From: Cyclospora cayetanensis
Lineage: Eukaryota > Apicomplexa > Conoidasida > Eucoccidiorida > Eimeriidae
Assembly (NCBI RefSeq): GCF_002999335.1
Contig: NW_020312591.1
Location: forward strand, 124,001 to 188,000
Direction: 5' to 3'
Length of the DNA: 64,000 bases
Position numbers and translations under genes: made by a program. Below are positions 31,418 through 47,300 of this stretch, in pieces. Positions within the stretch are counted from its first letter, which is position 1; each line of letters starts with the position of its first letter. A model generated the notes under the pieces. It saw only the letters and a list, made by a program, of their open reading frames with translations. It had not been told where the DNA came from and made no database searches.

Positions 31418-33476
31418 AATTAAGGAGTTTTGTACTAGCTATGTTAGCCTTATATCTTCTAACTAGTACCTGGTGATCAAGCGTTAAGATAGTTTGTGTG
31501 ATTATGCCAGTGACTGCGTGTTTTGGTAATTGAGAGAAGCTATGTTAATGCTGATACATACTCACCAGCTCCGTTTTCTCTTCCTCTAATATTGTGGCGC
31601 ACTAACACTAGTCTCTGCATCGCGGGGTTTGTACAATCTGCACTTCACGCTCTCCATGTGATCAATAAAAAATAGATGCTAAAGTTTGTTTTGACGTTAT
31701 AAAATGGGCTGTCAGTACACTAACTGACGCAACTACTAGTCCCCCCCCGGACCTCGAAAATACCTTTCACCTTGCCAATTTCCACATTTAATGATTGCTA
31801 AGCGTTTGACTTATTCTCCTTCCCTCTATATCATCTGCTGCTGACTCGAAAACAGTTGGATGCTACTTCCCCGTCCTCCTCCGTTCTTTCCACTACGAGT
31901 GGAAACGCATGCGAGAGCTGGAAAGTCAGCTTCCCGCAAAACTTTGCCATCTTTGTAGTGTCTTTCATAGCTTGAGCTGCCTTCTGCACTCCACTAAACA
32001 CGGTAAATTGATAAACTACATAAAGGCTCAAGAGCGTCAATTTTTGCAGTCAAAGATGCCTGTGTTAAATGCTTCGTTTTCTCTTTAGTGTAGCTTGACA
32101 GGGTTGCATTTCTTGAGAATTGCAAGCTTCTTAGCCGACAGCAGCACCATCCCAGGTGTCTTAACATGATGATCATCAGATTGGGAACCCTGCGTTGGGA
32201 GTAATGAAATAACGGTCACGATGCTCCCCTTGCGGGGACTGCTGCGCGGTGGTACCTTCAGACGGACTCCTTGCATTTGTGACCAGAAGATTCGCAGCAA
32301 ATTCCTAATTTTGCTCAGACAACTTCATTTTAGTAAAAACGGAGAGATTGTCGCATGCTGACTTTATCTACCAGTAGCTGTGCTGGAATAGGAAGGAATA
32401 ATCCGTATTTACTTCTATGACTTTGCCTTTGAGAATTCGATGAGTTAGCAATGAAAATATATCTCAGCATGGAATACTCAATAAGGCCACACAGCTTCAA
32501 ATGGCATTTTAATAGGGCGTGATAAAGTAATTTAACGAATACTGCTCACGTACGCACTGGTGCCAGGCAGCTGAATGAATTTCATTTGAGAGCGTCAAAT
32601 ATGGAGATGTACCTGGGGGAGCCCCTAATTCCTTAAGAGCCTGGATTAGCCTCAGTAAAGGTGTCTTGGGCTTACGAGGGCAACAAAGCTCTGAACGGCT
32701 GAGGGCGGGATGTGCGATTCGTTCTTTCGAAGAGAGTGCTCATTAGCAGTACACCAGGACGAATTATGTCTACCTTGGACGCAGACAGCAAATTTACATC
32801 TATTTATTCTGTGAGAAATACCAACTATAAGTAGTTTCGCTCATTTACGGTGGCCGCTGTAGTGAATCGGGCTAAGCAAAAAGTCCCATAGGGTCACCTG
32901 TAGTGCTGTTGTTCTAGGACTCATACTTGCAGCCTGAGATAGCATTGTTTCCCATGAAAAAAATTCATTTTCAAAACCAAGTGCTGCTTTTTTTGTCAAT
33001 AGCAATTTTTAAAAGGAAGGGCCAATCTTTCATGAGCGATGAGGGCTTCCAGCAGCCAGGGGTGCGTCTTGTGTAACGCATCTAAAGCATAGGGTGTATG
33101 TGCAGCTGAAAAACGCATGATATACTTACATTTTCGAAGCATTTTTACTATAGGCCTAATTTGAAGGCTGTAAGGGCTTGTTTTAATGCACTGATGAGCT
33201 ATCGCCCGTTAAGGCTCTACCGCGCCTCCGCGGAATGAGATACCCTATGACCCAACGAAGCGGTGGCCCCATATGGCGGCAAGATCAGTAGCCAGAAAGA
33301 AAATTGTCCGAAATATACGTTAATGATAAAGGAATCATAATCTTCTGTCGAGTCTCAGTAACTTTCCACTAGCTTTCTGTCTTGAAGCAACAACCTGTAC
33401 ACTGCCCAGAGCAGCCCACGAAGTGTAGCACAATTGACTGAGCACAGAAGATTGATTTCTCCCCAATCCAGTCACA
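31418..33476. other. Start of the repeat-poor segment; largely intergenic
   Basis: After the last kinase exon CAG tracts vanish and composition shifts. Apart from a candidate minus-strand exon at 31831-31993, frames are short and unconvincing. 32300-33470 holds nothing I can support beyond the promoter region of the PKA gene. Confidence 0.5.
31831..31993 (-). CDS. Candidate terminal exon resembling the C-terminal part of a sliding clamp
   Basis: A minus-strand acceptor (ACCGTGTTTAG) at 31994 opens a frame to a stop at 31831. The peptide includes MKDTTKMAKFCGKLTFQLSH followed by AFPLVVE. The pattern of a Lys/Thr-rich helix, an alternating hydrophobic strand and PLVVE is like the last repeat of PCNA, where the human protein has PLVVEY. 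The expected following strand (YYLAP) is not evident. No convincing upstream exons were found, so this is a weak similarity and may be chance. Confidence 0.25.
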
Positions 33477-36348
<2,872 letters not shown>

Positions 36349-36859
36349 CAAACCGTTGATCGTATCATGTTGATTAGCAATGTAATGAATCAATCTGAAC
36401 AATGAGTTAGTGCTGGATTTCCGTCAAGTGTATAGACGGAGCTTGTTGCATGAAATAAACCAGCGGCTCAATTCTAACTGCCGTCTCATATCAGCGAGTG
36501 CCAACGAAGGCACCAACTCATTGAACTGAGTGATGCTTGGTCTGATGAAGCGATTCAATTACTGCTGTTGTTCAGCAACCATGTACGTATCAAGAACACA
36601 TGGCATCGACTTCGGTGGTTCTTACGCATTCTCGCCTGCTGAGCCCTCCAATTAGAAGGCCAGTGTTACATGGAGGCACGTTCTACTAGATTATTGATAC
36701 CTTATTACGAATTAGCGAAGAGCTGAACTAAGCGGCTTGTTCGTTCTTATTTCTTGTTTGACGCACAAGGCTTTAGCTTGATTAGAAAAGATTGAAACGT
36801 TCTGTGTGTGTGTGTGCGCGCGCTACATGCCATGTGTAAATTGCGGTTAATGCTCGGAG
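36349..36859. other. 3' flank of the PKA gene, no gene seen
   Basis: Only short frames occur. This probably includes the PKA 3' UTR and intergenic DNA, plus the GT/GC microsatellite. Confidence 0.5.
36808..36830. repeat. Alternating GT/GC microsatellite
   Basis: A TGTGTGTGTGTG run followed by CGCGCGC, a short alternating purine-pyrimidine tract in the repeat-poor segment. Confidence 0.9.
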
Positions 36860-37214
36860 TACTTCGAGGCTGCACACATGAGCACCCTAAATGGCCCTGT
36901 CCTCTCATATTCGAGACCTGAGGGGCGCAAGCCAGAAAAGGAAAGGCCTGTTTTAGATACACAATCTTTAAGTCTCTAATAAGTCTGTATTGGTTTTGGA
37001 GCGAAGTGTCCTCCTGCAGACACCTCACATGGAACGTTACACGCGGCATCTCTACGATGACGCCTGCGTGCACGGGACCATTCTAGAAGTCAGGGAGCAC
37101 ACTGACAGGATTGCATTCCAATTCGAAGTGCACTTAAACGTCGCAACCTCGACAATCCTTGCATTCTGCTGCCTCTCAGCAAATCCGGGCCTCAGGGACT
37201 GCACTTACGTGTAA
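36860..37214 (+). mobile_element. Ty3/gypsy-like retrotransposon relic (RNase H end to integrase zinc-binding region)
   Basis: Shares two blocks with 4.64-4.78 kb at the same spacing (about 70 bp). The plus-strand translation around 36898-36945 reads VLSYSRPEGRKPEKERP, like the DALSRRP motif that ends RNase H in gypsy elements. In the next block, 36990-37120, the frame reads RYTRHLYDDACVHGTI and onward, like the integrase H-D-D-x-x-x-H-G/T pattern. Frames are broken between the blocks and the integrase core with its D,D,E triad is absent, so this is a dead fragment. Confidence is limited because the similarity was judged by eye. Confidence 0.42.
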
Positions 37215-38126
37215 GCACGCAGATTGCACTCTTGCGCCGTCTCCGCTGCTTAAACAATCCACTTTGCATCTAATTTTAAGTAGAACAAGCTGGTCTTTAC
37301 CATTGGCGTGAACTTGGATAGACGCTGAAATTCACTCGTGATGGCTCCCCAAGTACGGCTCTATATACTGTGACCCCTTTGACTGGGCTGTACCCTCCGC
37401 GGAAGGCTTGTTGTTTAGCAGATGCTGCTTCGTTGCTAGCCAAGCAGCCTGCTCCCACTGGGTTGATACCCGCCGTTCAAATAACTTAACTTTTAGCATG
37501 GTGTTGCAGTCCGGATTATACGAACCAATTCCCTACTGTAGAAGCAGGTGCGTTGTGGGGAGGCTGCCTACGGCTAGCTTAACTAGGAGAGCGAGTTTTC
37601 TCAAGGCTTCTCTTCTGGCACATACTGGATCGTGGGCTAGGTCCCGCTGACATAGTCATTCTAACTGCCGAATCAGCTGTTGTTTTTTAGCTGAAGGTGC
37701 AACTTTGCACCCGTTTGCCTCCAAACCTTCAAATGGCTCACTGCTTGGTTGTGTACGCCCTAACGGTCAATTGTTTAATGGCTGAGTCCTTTCCACATTG
37801 AAAGCACCTGTTCGTCTACGTTGTGGCTATTTGAAGGACAGCATGTCGAGAAATATGAATCTTGAGGCTAAGAAACGTTTCTCTGCCAAAATTTCCGTGA
37901 ATCTTTCAAAATTTGCTATTGAGGTGGTCTGGGCAAGAATGGATGAGTCAGAGCTCATACAAAGGCTTGAAACTTAGTAATTTCGGGAGATAGATGAAGT
38001 CCTGTACCTAACTTAAGCCACCGTCAAAGTGCCCCTCCCTCCAATATACATGTCCCAAGAATCACTTGTTTCATTCACCTGGAGGGAACACAACCACGCA
38101 TAACGACTGGTCCTTGCTATACTTAC
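37215..38126. other. Intergenic, no gene seen
   Basis: Short frames only. No recognisable motif or repeat. Confidence 0.5.
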
Positions 38127-40347
38127 AGTTTTCATGAGCCTTTCTGGCAGCCATATCCTCATTTATGCGTCCATTAACATTCCATTTGTTGCCTAATCGT
38201 GGCAGTCTGTTCGCTGTTGAGCTAGTACTTTTACACCGGAATGCAAGCGGCACTCTGCTGCCCCAACGGGCGTTTTGCCACTGTACACCTCCATTACAAA
38301 GGGACGCTTTCCGCCAGACGATTACCACTACACAGCAAACTGCTTACCAAATAGCATATTTAAAACAATCCCACTGTTGTAGGATGACCTGACATACCGC
38401 TGCATCCACAGGCAGTTGATGCAACTGCTTCGCATCATGCACTGCGACCAACTATTACCCTCATTCTCAGGTCTCCGTAGCGAGAAATCAAGCTACAGGT
38501 CCAATTGCAACTTGAAAGAATGCTATAGAGTACTTCTCAAGAATAGTTTTGCATTCACCTGCCTGTGCCTGGCAGGGTCTCGATATGAGGAAAGAAGGAC
38601 AGCTAAGTTCCGCATAGCTGTACCCTCAAGCATTTTGAACATCAACAGTCACATGTATATAGTACCAAGCGCATACCACAAAACGTTGCTTTTCATTGCA
38701 TCGAGCTCACGCTACTATGCAATAAATGATTTATACGAACTAACAAACCAGTGAGTCAATTTCTTGGCAAGTGATAACTGCGCGTAAGTAATACAGTAAA
38801 AAGTGTTTGAATGTCGCTGAGCCCAGTAAGGCCGATTACACCAAGCACTTGTGAAGCACTTGTTGGCTAGTATTACGTCCGAGCCTCCTGTACACACTGG
38901 AGTAGAAGCATTGATTCCGAAAGAACACACTGAAAAAAGTAAGCTGACAATACCCAGGAATTGCTTGATGCAAATTTCCAGGCCATAGTAAATCTGTCCA
39001 GCATGTATAGATCAGTGAATACATGCCAGGAAGAGGCCTGCTTTTGCTCGCATGCACTATTCAGAGCAAGTATTTCCCCCAAAAAAGCATCAATGCAATT
39101 TAGGGTCAAACAGCAGAGTGTAGGGACTTCTTTGTGCCAATGTCCATATATTCAGGTTTGTGGCAACGCAAAGAGATGCATGTGCATTGGAAAGCACTAC
39201 ACTAATGTCCGTTGGGCTTAAAGATGCGGAAAGTCGGGGCCACTACTCGTGGTTAAGATTGTACGGTCAAATTCGAGCACCGACACCTTGACAAAATGGC
39301 TTGACCTGTGGATGTAAGTAATTTTAGAAACCTGAGATTATTGACAGCAGCTTCAATATGTCCCTTCGCCATGGCAACGCACCTAGGGCGTCAAGGGTAG
39401 CACGAGCCCTGAGACCAAGTAGAATAACGATGCGAACTACATGACCTGCTGAAGAGTGCATTGGACGTCATTACTAGTGAGAGCGAGATACTGAGTAAGT
39501 TGCGCGTGTGTGGCATCACGACATGAATGTGCATAACTGAGACGCATTAATGTATGGTGAGATTTACCCATGGCATCTTATGTCTTGCTTCTAAATACAA
39601 TGCTATTCTGCATCAGTTCTACCACTAAACTAGACTGACTTGCATAATGGTGCCTTAATTAGAAGTTTCAGTTTTAGGTAAGAATCTCTTGTTCGGAAGA
39701 GGCAGCCCAAGGCACCCATCATTGAAACCTGCGCTAAGGCGCTGTTCACGCCAGCACAAGTCAAGGTGTTGAGTCAGCTAGCTTGTTCATCCACCAGCAA
39801 TTCGCAGGATTCTCTACACGCCTGATGTTTTTCTTGCGTAATAATGCATAAGAATAAAGAACAGAAAGTACATGATACCACAATATGTAGGACCGTAGCG
39901 TTGAGTCCAGTTACTGTACTGCTGTGTTTTTAGTGTACTAAAACTGTCATGCTTCTTGCACGCATCCTACTTTTCGTTTGACTCAATTTCTATCTCCGAA
40001 AGCCATAGGCATGCACGAGGCTGGTACGCCAAGAGCAGCCCACTGCCTGCTTCATTAAATAGAGAGATATCTGTCTTCTGTAAAATATGCTCAGCAAGCC
40101 TACCTTCGCAAGCGCCAGCATCTAACTCGAGCGCTTTTGCAAGTACGGTGATATAAATTTTACGTGATATGTGGTGTACTGAAGGGTGCTTCAGCAAAGC
40201 TAAATACACTTTGATGTAGTCGAAATGTAGTGTATCATGGCTCAATAATAAGGAGTGCGGGAGCGTATGAATTTCGGCGGTGATAAATGATAGTCTCATG
40301 CCTACAGAATGTAACCAAATAATTTTGCTAGGCAGTGACTCTCCCAT
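38127..40347 (-). CDS. Exons of an unrecognised minus-strand gene (candidate)
   Basis: Three minus-strand stretches have protein-like composition. 40347-39967 ends in a stop and contains LAKALELDAGACEG and LLLAYQPRACLWLSEIEIES. About 39109-38873 contains SSWHVFTDLYMLDRFTMAWK. Exon 38280-38127 is flanked by a good acceptor (GTGTACAG) and donor (AACT|GTAAGT) and reads RLPRLGNKWNVNGRINEDMA. They need not belong to one gene: the stop at 39967 argues for at least two. No family is recognised. Confidence 0.28.
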
Positions 40348-40838
40348 GGACAGCCGCTCAATGCCATCCTCTACGTAGTTTCCTCAAAGATCAATGTAGC
40401 TGGTAGGCTAGAAAGTGTTTTAATCTGAGGTTACATGAAAATGCCTGAAATTCTTCAGTCAGGCTATTTTCCCGGTGCCTGATGAAGTACCATAATCAAA
40501 TAACGCATATTACAGTGGGAAATTTCCGTAATCTCCACTGCTTGCAAGGTGCCAGTAGGGACCCAGATCCCAAAATTTCATACGAAATCTACATCTGCGC
40601 ATTAAATGTGGATATGTTGCTGCGATGTCTTCTGCTGGATTTCGATGATTTCACTTTGGGCACTTTAGGGATAGGGCTAGCGTTTCGTCCACACCAAAAA
40701 TGAGATACATGAAAATTTCAACTTACGTGTGCATTTCCAGCTTTGGCATGTATCTCATCGATTCGCAGACCACGAATGCCTGTGTATAGTTGCAACACTC
40801 ACAGCACGCACGGCACACTCCAGCAGGGCGAAGTCTTC

Positions 40839-43659
40839 TCAGGCATCGTGGGCAAATCCTGATGCTGCTATGAGCGTAGAGTTTCGGCATGCAAATTCGC
40901 TGTAAAATTATATACGCCGGGTTGATCTTACGACGGAATTCCCTCGTGCGGGAAGTGTATGCTGTTGCTGTTGGCAGCACTAGCTGTACTGTAGGACCCC
41001 TCTTCAGATTTTAATTCGCTGATGTGTTGGTTCACATAAATGCCTATACGGAGGACTTTAACTCCCGGAGAGTCACCTTCTGTACAATACTGGAGAAATG
41101 GGTCCAAAATGCGAGCTCTGTTGGTGAAGACTAAGTGTGTCTCTCTGATGAAGACATGACACCTCTCCAGTGGGGCTTCGTGTATGGCATAGCCGTTACT
41201 CAACCGCTCAAAATCCCAGTATGATTGAAACAGACAAGACCTGACAAAAAACAAAAAACAATGCTGCTGGCAAAGTCTGGCGTGTGATTCTATTTTCGTT
41301 GCCTCTGCTTAGTGATATTTATTCTTACAGGACGAAAGTGTATCTGATACCTGCTTTTCCTCTTACTTGTGGGCCTACAAGCAAGCACCGAAGAAACACG
41401 CTTTTATTTTAAGCCCATGAATGGCGTACGTCTCTGGAGATATTGACAAGACGATAGGAATGGACCTGCCCTACATGCTGGCGATACGGATGGATTTCCC
41501 TTGCCTCCAAACCTGTACAGCAGTCAAGCAGAGTGCAAGCCAGTGTTTCAAAAGCACTAGGTTTTCTTGGTGCTATGTCCGTATAGAGAAAACTAGCACT
41601 ACCAGCCACTACGCACCGGTTTTGAGATATGTTAGCACAGTGTAACGCAAGAAACAGAGCAAGTATTCCCAAGCCTACTTGTTTACTGCCTTTATTTTGA
41701 TGCCTCAATGATTCTGAGCTGCATCTGCGCAAGCCTGGAGCTCAAGATCGTGATAACCAATAATGACTGCGGTTATCACGGGCTTTTCTAAGCATCAGCG
41801 AGGGACGTGAGAAGGTGCAGTGGTTACTGGGTGCCTTTATGTCGTGGTTTATATGGAAAATTGTGGTCTGTTCATCTCTCCAGAGCCTTCCAAAGATATT
41901 AATCAAGGTGTACAGGTAGCACTGTAAATGATGGAAAGACAGTTTTTTGCAGTATCGGCACTGATGCGTTGCAGTGTTCTGCAGTTCAAAAATCTCCTGC
42001 GAAGTTGTGTGATGATGCAATATGGCTGAACAGCTGCAGGCCTTTGCTTAAATGGAAGACCCAGCTCCAGAAACATAGCTTACCCCTGTCCTCAGCACTC
42101 ATTGCTTATGTCAGGATGCAGAGACTGTACAAGAACACCGCTTCTTGCTGGACTGACTTTTCACATTTGCACCTAGATGTGTAGATCTTTGGGGTTGGAG
42201 TCTCTCTTCACTATAACATGACAACTTCCAACTAACCACGGAAAAACGACGGGGTTTGCTGCTTGTTGCACGTTACCATACTGCTCTGCTACCTTGATAG
42301 GCCGAGTATTCACAAGACATTCGATGCAATGAATCACTGCTAGGGCGTGAGGCCTCGAACGCATTTTATCCAGCAAATGCGCGTTCTTCGCGGTGATGCA
42401 TGGAGACCAAGCTACTAGCAGCCCCAAGAGTGCGTTTTCGCGCAGCAGCTCAAAACGTAGTATACGATGAAAAAGCAAACAGGACCAGTGCCACTGCACA
42501 AAACCAAACGCTTCCAGCATTGCCGCCCGCCTTCAGCCTTGTGAGTTTCATGTTAGTCTTGTGCCCGTGCTACAAACGGCATGCGAAAAGTGAGTTCCCT
42601 TCTCGCATCGCTTTACGAGCATAGCCAGAGGAGTAGCCTGTGCATCTGACTCAAAGATCATGAGATGTACCGTTTGTAGAAGAGACGAAGAGACCGAATT
42701 GACCACGCACTTCCTCTTTTCATGTTCAAGCTGATGCCATTTAATTCTCCCTGATGAATTTCGAAAGCCTTTACTCGGGCCCGAGGCTAAAGGTGTTTCT
42801 AGAGGCCCACAGAACTGATACATAGGGTAGATTAAATGTCCGCTATGAGAGTTAATGTGACTTTAGACTAGTAGACTGCGAGCTTATACCCTTGTGCAGA
42901 TTGCTCAAAGCAAGATAGTCCATGCCTTCTTCGGTGTGTAAGTTCTCTAGAAAGTCATATTTCCCCTTATGTAGTGTTCTTGAAGTTTTCTAGGGTATTC
43001 TTTCAATACTCTACTGCAATCCCTCGAATACATAAGTGCCTTGGAACGCTGTTCTTTGAGTCTGACGCGCCATATTTCGGGTAGTAGTAGTATGAAGAAT
43101 AGCTTCCAGTGCCCTACTGGCCTGTTGAAGCCATATCGTGTACATGTCACCATTCGATCGTGGCGGCGGACCTTCGGATAGAAATCAACGCTGGAAGCCA
43201 TCTGACAATACATTTTTTGCTTGCACACAAGAGCAGACAAGGCTGTTCAACGCCCACAGACATTTTGAAGCTGCCATAGTTCGCTTACACGAGCTTTGCA
43301 AAGATTTGAATGGCACTCAGATACTTTGAAACGGGCTAGTAGATGCCTCCGTCAGAGTCATGAAGCCTGCATGAACCTGAAGGGATTTCTAGGATTACTA
43401 CTGCAGTGTTCATTATCATAAGCTTGTAAGACGCGAAGACACACCCTTAGAAGACTGCTAGAGTATTGCAAGTGTCTGGCTTGGATAAGTTTTTGCCTCC
43501 ATCAAAGCAGATATTCAATAAACTGGAACCACAGTTCTCCTCAGTAAAACCTGTCTGTGGGTGGACCCGGTATGTCAACAAGATGCGATAGTCGCTCGTA
43601 AGTTGCAAGTTTCCACGAAAGCGCTGATTGCTTAGTAAAAAGTCTATGCCATTCAAAAC
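40839..43659 (-). CDS. Unrecognised multi-exon minus-strand gene; last two exons well defined
   Basis: Exon 41240-40932 has a strong acceptor (TTTTTTGTCAG) and donor (CGTC|GTAAGA) and joins in phase to the terminal exon 40899-40839 (acceptor AATTTTACAG, stop TGA). It encodes SYWDFERLSNGYAIHEAPLE and HVFIRETHLVFTNRARILDP. Candidate upstream exons, with unproven joins: 42006-41742 (THQCRYCKKLSFHHLQ, a Cys pair), 42510-42173 (helical, RENALLGLLVAWSPCITAKN) and 43659-43447 (LQLTSDYRILLTYRVHPQTG). The composition is that of a globular, helix-rich protein without low complexity. No signature I know is present; a ciliary or trafficking solenoid would fit but is only a guess. Confidence 0.45.
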
Positions 43660-44329
43660 CTGAGACGTTGTTAACTAATGCAGCATTGATTCAGCAGCGA
43701 GAGTATTGCGTATAGAGCTTCACAGTGACTCTTACGAACTGCTTCAGTGAGCTCGCCTAGGGCCGTCACGTATTATAAAATTATATTTCCCACCCAATAG
43801 CCCTGCTCGGGCGAGAGCAGTAGAGCTGTGGATTTGGTTATTCCCAAGCCCATATTTTTTAGTTATAACTCAATGCTGAAGACAAAGGTGGAACTCTGAG
43901 CCTTTGGAAAGACCTAGTTCCTTTTTAACACACGGATTTGTTTGCGTACTAAATAGGTTGGGTCTATGACTTCAGTCAATGCGAGTTACAGATATATGCA
44001 AAGCCCCATCAACATCGCCGGATTCGGCGCATACGCCTTGAGGACAGGCATACAGATCGCATTTCGGTATATATTTTTTGACAATGTAAAAATACCATAG
44101 AAACACTATTAATTAGGGATTTCAATCCTTCGAACAAATGTGTACGGGCCGAATGCCTGTATTATTTGGTTCTTCCAACCAAGGTGCAACAGTCACAGCT
44201 TGCGAATAGTGGATCTAGGATTGCAGTAGGGGGCGTTTAGGGGAGTAAATTCTCAAGGGGTGGTGAAAAAGTGAAGAGGCTGAAAGTGCACTCATATGAT
44301 GAGTGTGCTCAGTTGCGCGTGGATCCAGG
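43660..44329. other. Probable divergent upstream region
   Basis: This lies between the presumed 5' side of the minus-strand gene and the first exon of the plus-strand multipass protein. No open frame of note was seen. It may hold both promoters. Confidence 0.4.
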
Positions 44330-47300
44330 ATGGAAGGACCAGCACCAATCAGCATAGGGCTCCGGCAGGTGGCAGTCCAGAGTGGCGTTCTGGTGTCCTC
44401 CTGGGGATGCATTGCTTTGCTCCACCCTATCATGCACTCTGCGCTGCTCCTTAGCTTTATTGCTTTGTCTCGCCTGCACCTTGGTTGGCTGTTTTGTTGC
44501 ACCTGCCACATGCTCCTGACGGGCTGCAGGTATGTTAGCCAACCCCCATACAAGGTGGCCTGCTGGTTTAGCCTGGCCTCATGTCCTTCACGTTCTACAC
44601 AAGCCAGGGCGCATGGGGTATTGGCTTTTTGCACATTTTGTGGACTACTCCCACGTGTGGCGTTTCTCAGGAGCACGTACAGTCCATTTGCTCCCCTGTT
44701 ACCCTGGACAACTAAACGTCGGGTTTTCTTGAAGCTCTTGCCATCGCTGTAGAGCGCAGCTTGATTAATACTTACCGGTCGTCTGTGTTTGTTTTCTGCA
44801 GAAGGGATACAGCTGCTGGCCAGAAGTCATCGGAGAAGCGAAAGAGCACGGGAGCATTCCGCTGCTTAAGTGAGAGATGCTGGAGCCACCTGCGGCTTCG
44901 CTATTGGCATTGTGTTTTCTACTTGTTTTTGCTTCTAGTAGCCTTCTGGGTTGCCTCAGTTGTGCAAGAAGATTCTCATGAGGGGCTGCAATCGTCGCAA
45001 GTCGGAGGTGGTTCTCACAGTTCAGTGCATTCTTGGCGTGAGAACAGCCTGCCTTCCCTGTTGCTTAACTCGGACTGTTCACAACACTTCAAGATTGCAG
45101 CCAAAGCCGTGATTAGAGGCCGCGACATGTCGGACCAACTTCTGTCGCTGCTGCATTCCTGGGCAAGCCAACAGTATGTGAAACTGAGTGTGTGGTTTCG
45201 AACGGGTTTACTGATGCTGGAAAACGTTACACTAAAACCGTGCATGTCGTTGCTTCGCCAAGTTGGCCTGTTGCCAAGCATCAACGAGACAACTGCTCCA
45301 GAAGTTTGCAACTCGACAGCCCGCAACGCAGGCTGGGACTGGTGGTGGGTTCAGTGGTTGACCGTCAAGCATAGCATGATACACAGTTTTCCGATCGTTT
45401 CACACAGCTTTGTTCATGGGAAAAATGGAGACAGGACTAGCTGGAATATTCGAGAGCTTCCGGAGTGGCACGATATGCTGTCGGAGCCCATGTTGAAGTT
45501 TGGGGAAAATGGGGACATAGTAGAAGAGGGATCATACTGCGCTGTGCTATCACTTATGCTCCTGTATTTCTTTTCCTCAATCATTTATCGGGCGTGTCTT
45601 GCCATTCCTGCAGTAGTTATGCAGATCCTAGAAGCGATTGGTTTTAGCATGTCAGGTTATACCTCACGAAATTGGGGAAGCCTCCTGGTTATTACCTTCA
45701 AAAGTGCTGCAGCTTCGTTTGCAGTAACACTTGTGATTTCGTTTTTCTGTATAGCGGCGGTGACTGCTTTAACGGGCTTCCGTGTCATTGGCTTGTTGGG
45801 GCGTGTCCTCAAAAAATCTTGTATCAACAGCAGTGACGTTAGCAGCAACCGAACTGCCCTAGCAAGCGATCACTTAGTGAAAGCCGATATGACTAGGGGT
45901 GCTGAAGTTCTGGAGATGCTGGCAGCAGTTTTGACTTGCTGGATCATATTACTGTCGGACCGCAAATACGTCATGTATTTTTGGGCTACAATGCAACCGC
46001 TCCGGCTTTTTGTATTGTATATTGTAATGCTGCTGCGGCTGCCATCTGCACAAGTTGCCCTTTTAATGTCGTTGCCAGCTCCTCTGAACAAGCCAGATAC
46101 GGTGCTGCAGCGCTCTCAGCCCCTCCGAATCATAGATCCCGTGGCTGTTGGTTCCATGCTGGGATGCATCATCGCTGCTGCGACATTGGCCTGTATGCGG
46201 CAACTGACTACCACACTGGGATCTTCCGTCAAAAAATCAATGTCCTCACATGCACTGCTTGTGAAGAATAGTCTTCGATCCCTTTGCTACACTCGAGGCA
46301 AGTGGACATTTCGCAACACGTCAAATAGGAACGAAGGACAACTCCCTCTTCTGCACGAACCTCTGGAGAAAAGCCGGGTATTCTCGCGTGCTCAGAAACA
46401 TTTGAACGAGGAGAAAGTCGAACTTGTCTTTGGTGGGGAGCATATAAGCAAGCTGGGGTGCGAGTCGCAAGACGAAGCAGCGACATTACACCCGGAAAAT
46501 CTGACCATTCTCACACGATGGCCAATGTGCAACGAGCTTACAAAGTTTTACTTGGTGGATCTAGTACCTGCTGGCGAGATATTGCAATGTCAGTGGCCCG
46601 TTAGAGACGAAATACCAAAGCTTCTAGTGTGTAAACAACTTTCCCGAGAAATACAGGAACAGCAGAGGCCAGCCCAGCAGGGAGTCTGGTGTATGCAACG
46701 CTTGAGGGGTCCGAAGAGTCAGTTTGGCGAGCTGCACTACCAACGCTGTGATATACAAAGTAAACTAGTTGGCCAGGGAAGGCAGCAGGGCAACGATTCG
46801 AATGCTGGCATGACGAGCCACCTATATATGTGGAAGGAAAAGCATACAACGGCATCCGTTAAGCGAGGAGGATTGTGCGTAGAAATCGATGTTGCAGTGA
46901 AGAAAGTAAATAATGCGATCGATTTGAAAGAAAGGTTCGAGCAGCATTTGAGAGAATCAAGGGTTCGTTGCAATTCCTTGGGAGCTCAAGCATACCACAT
47001 TGTCCAAGAACTTAAAAAGCAGACAGAGAACCTTTCTAAGAAAATAAACGAGACACGTTACCTCAGAAACAGACTGAACAGAACACTAGGCAGCGACTGG
47101 AAATTTGGACAAGTTCAGGACCATTATATCCATGACGCTTTTCATAAAGAAAAGCATAATCAGCAGAATTTCTACCGCGAAACGTTGAAATCAACAGAGC
47201 AGCTTACATTCAGACTGGTACAAAACGTGCGACACGATATACATTTGCTAAATAAACGCAAGGGCCAGTTGGTTCATCATGGATTTTTCGCAGAATTTCA

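Noticed and set aside
44215..44676. Minus-strand frame of 153 codons
   Set aside because: Antisense to the first exon of the multipass protein, whose donor and phase fit the next exon exactly.
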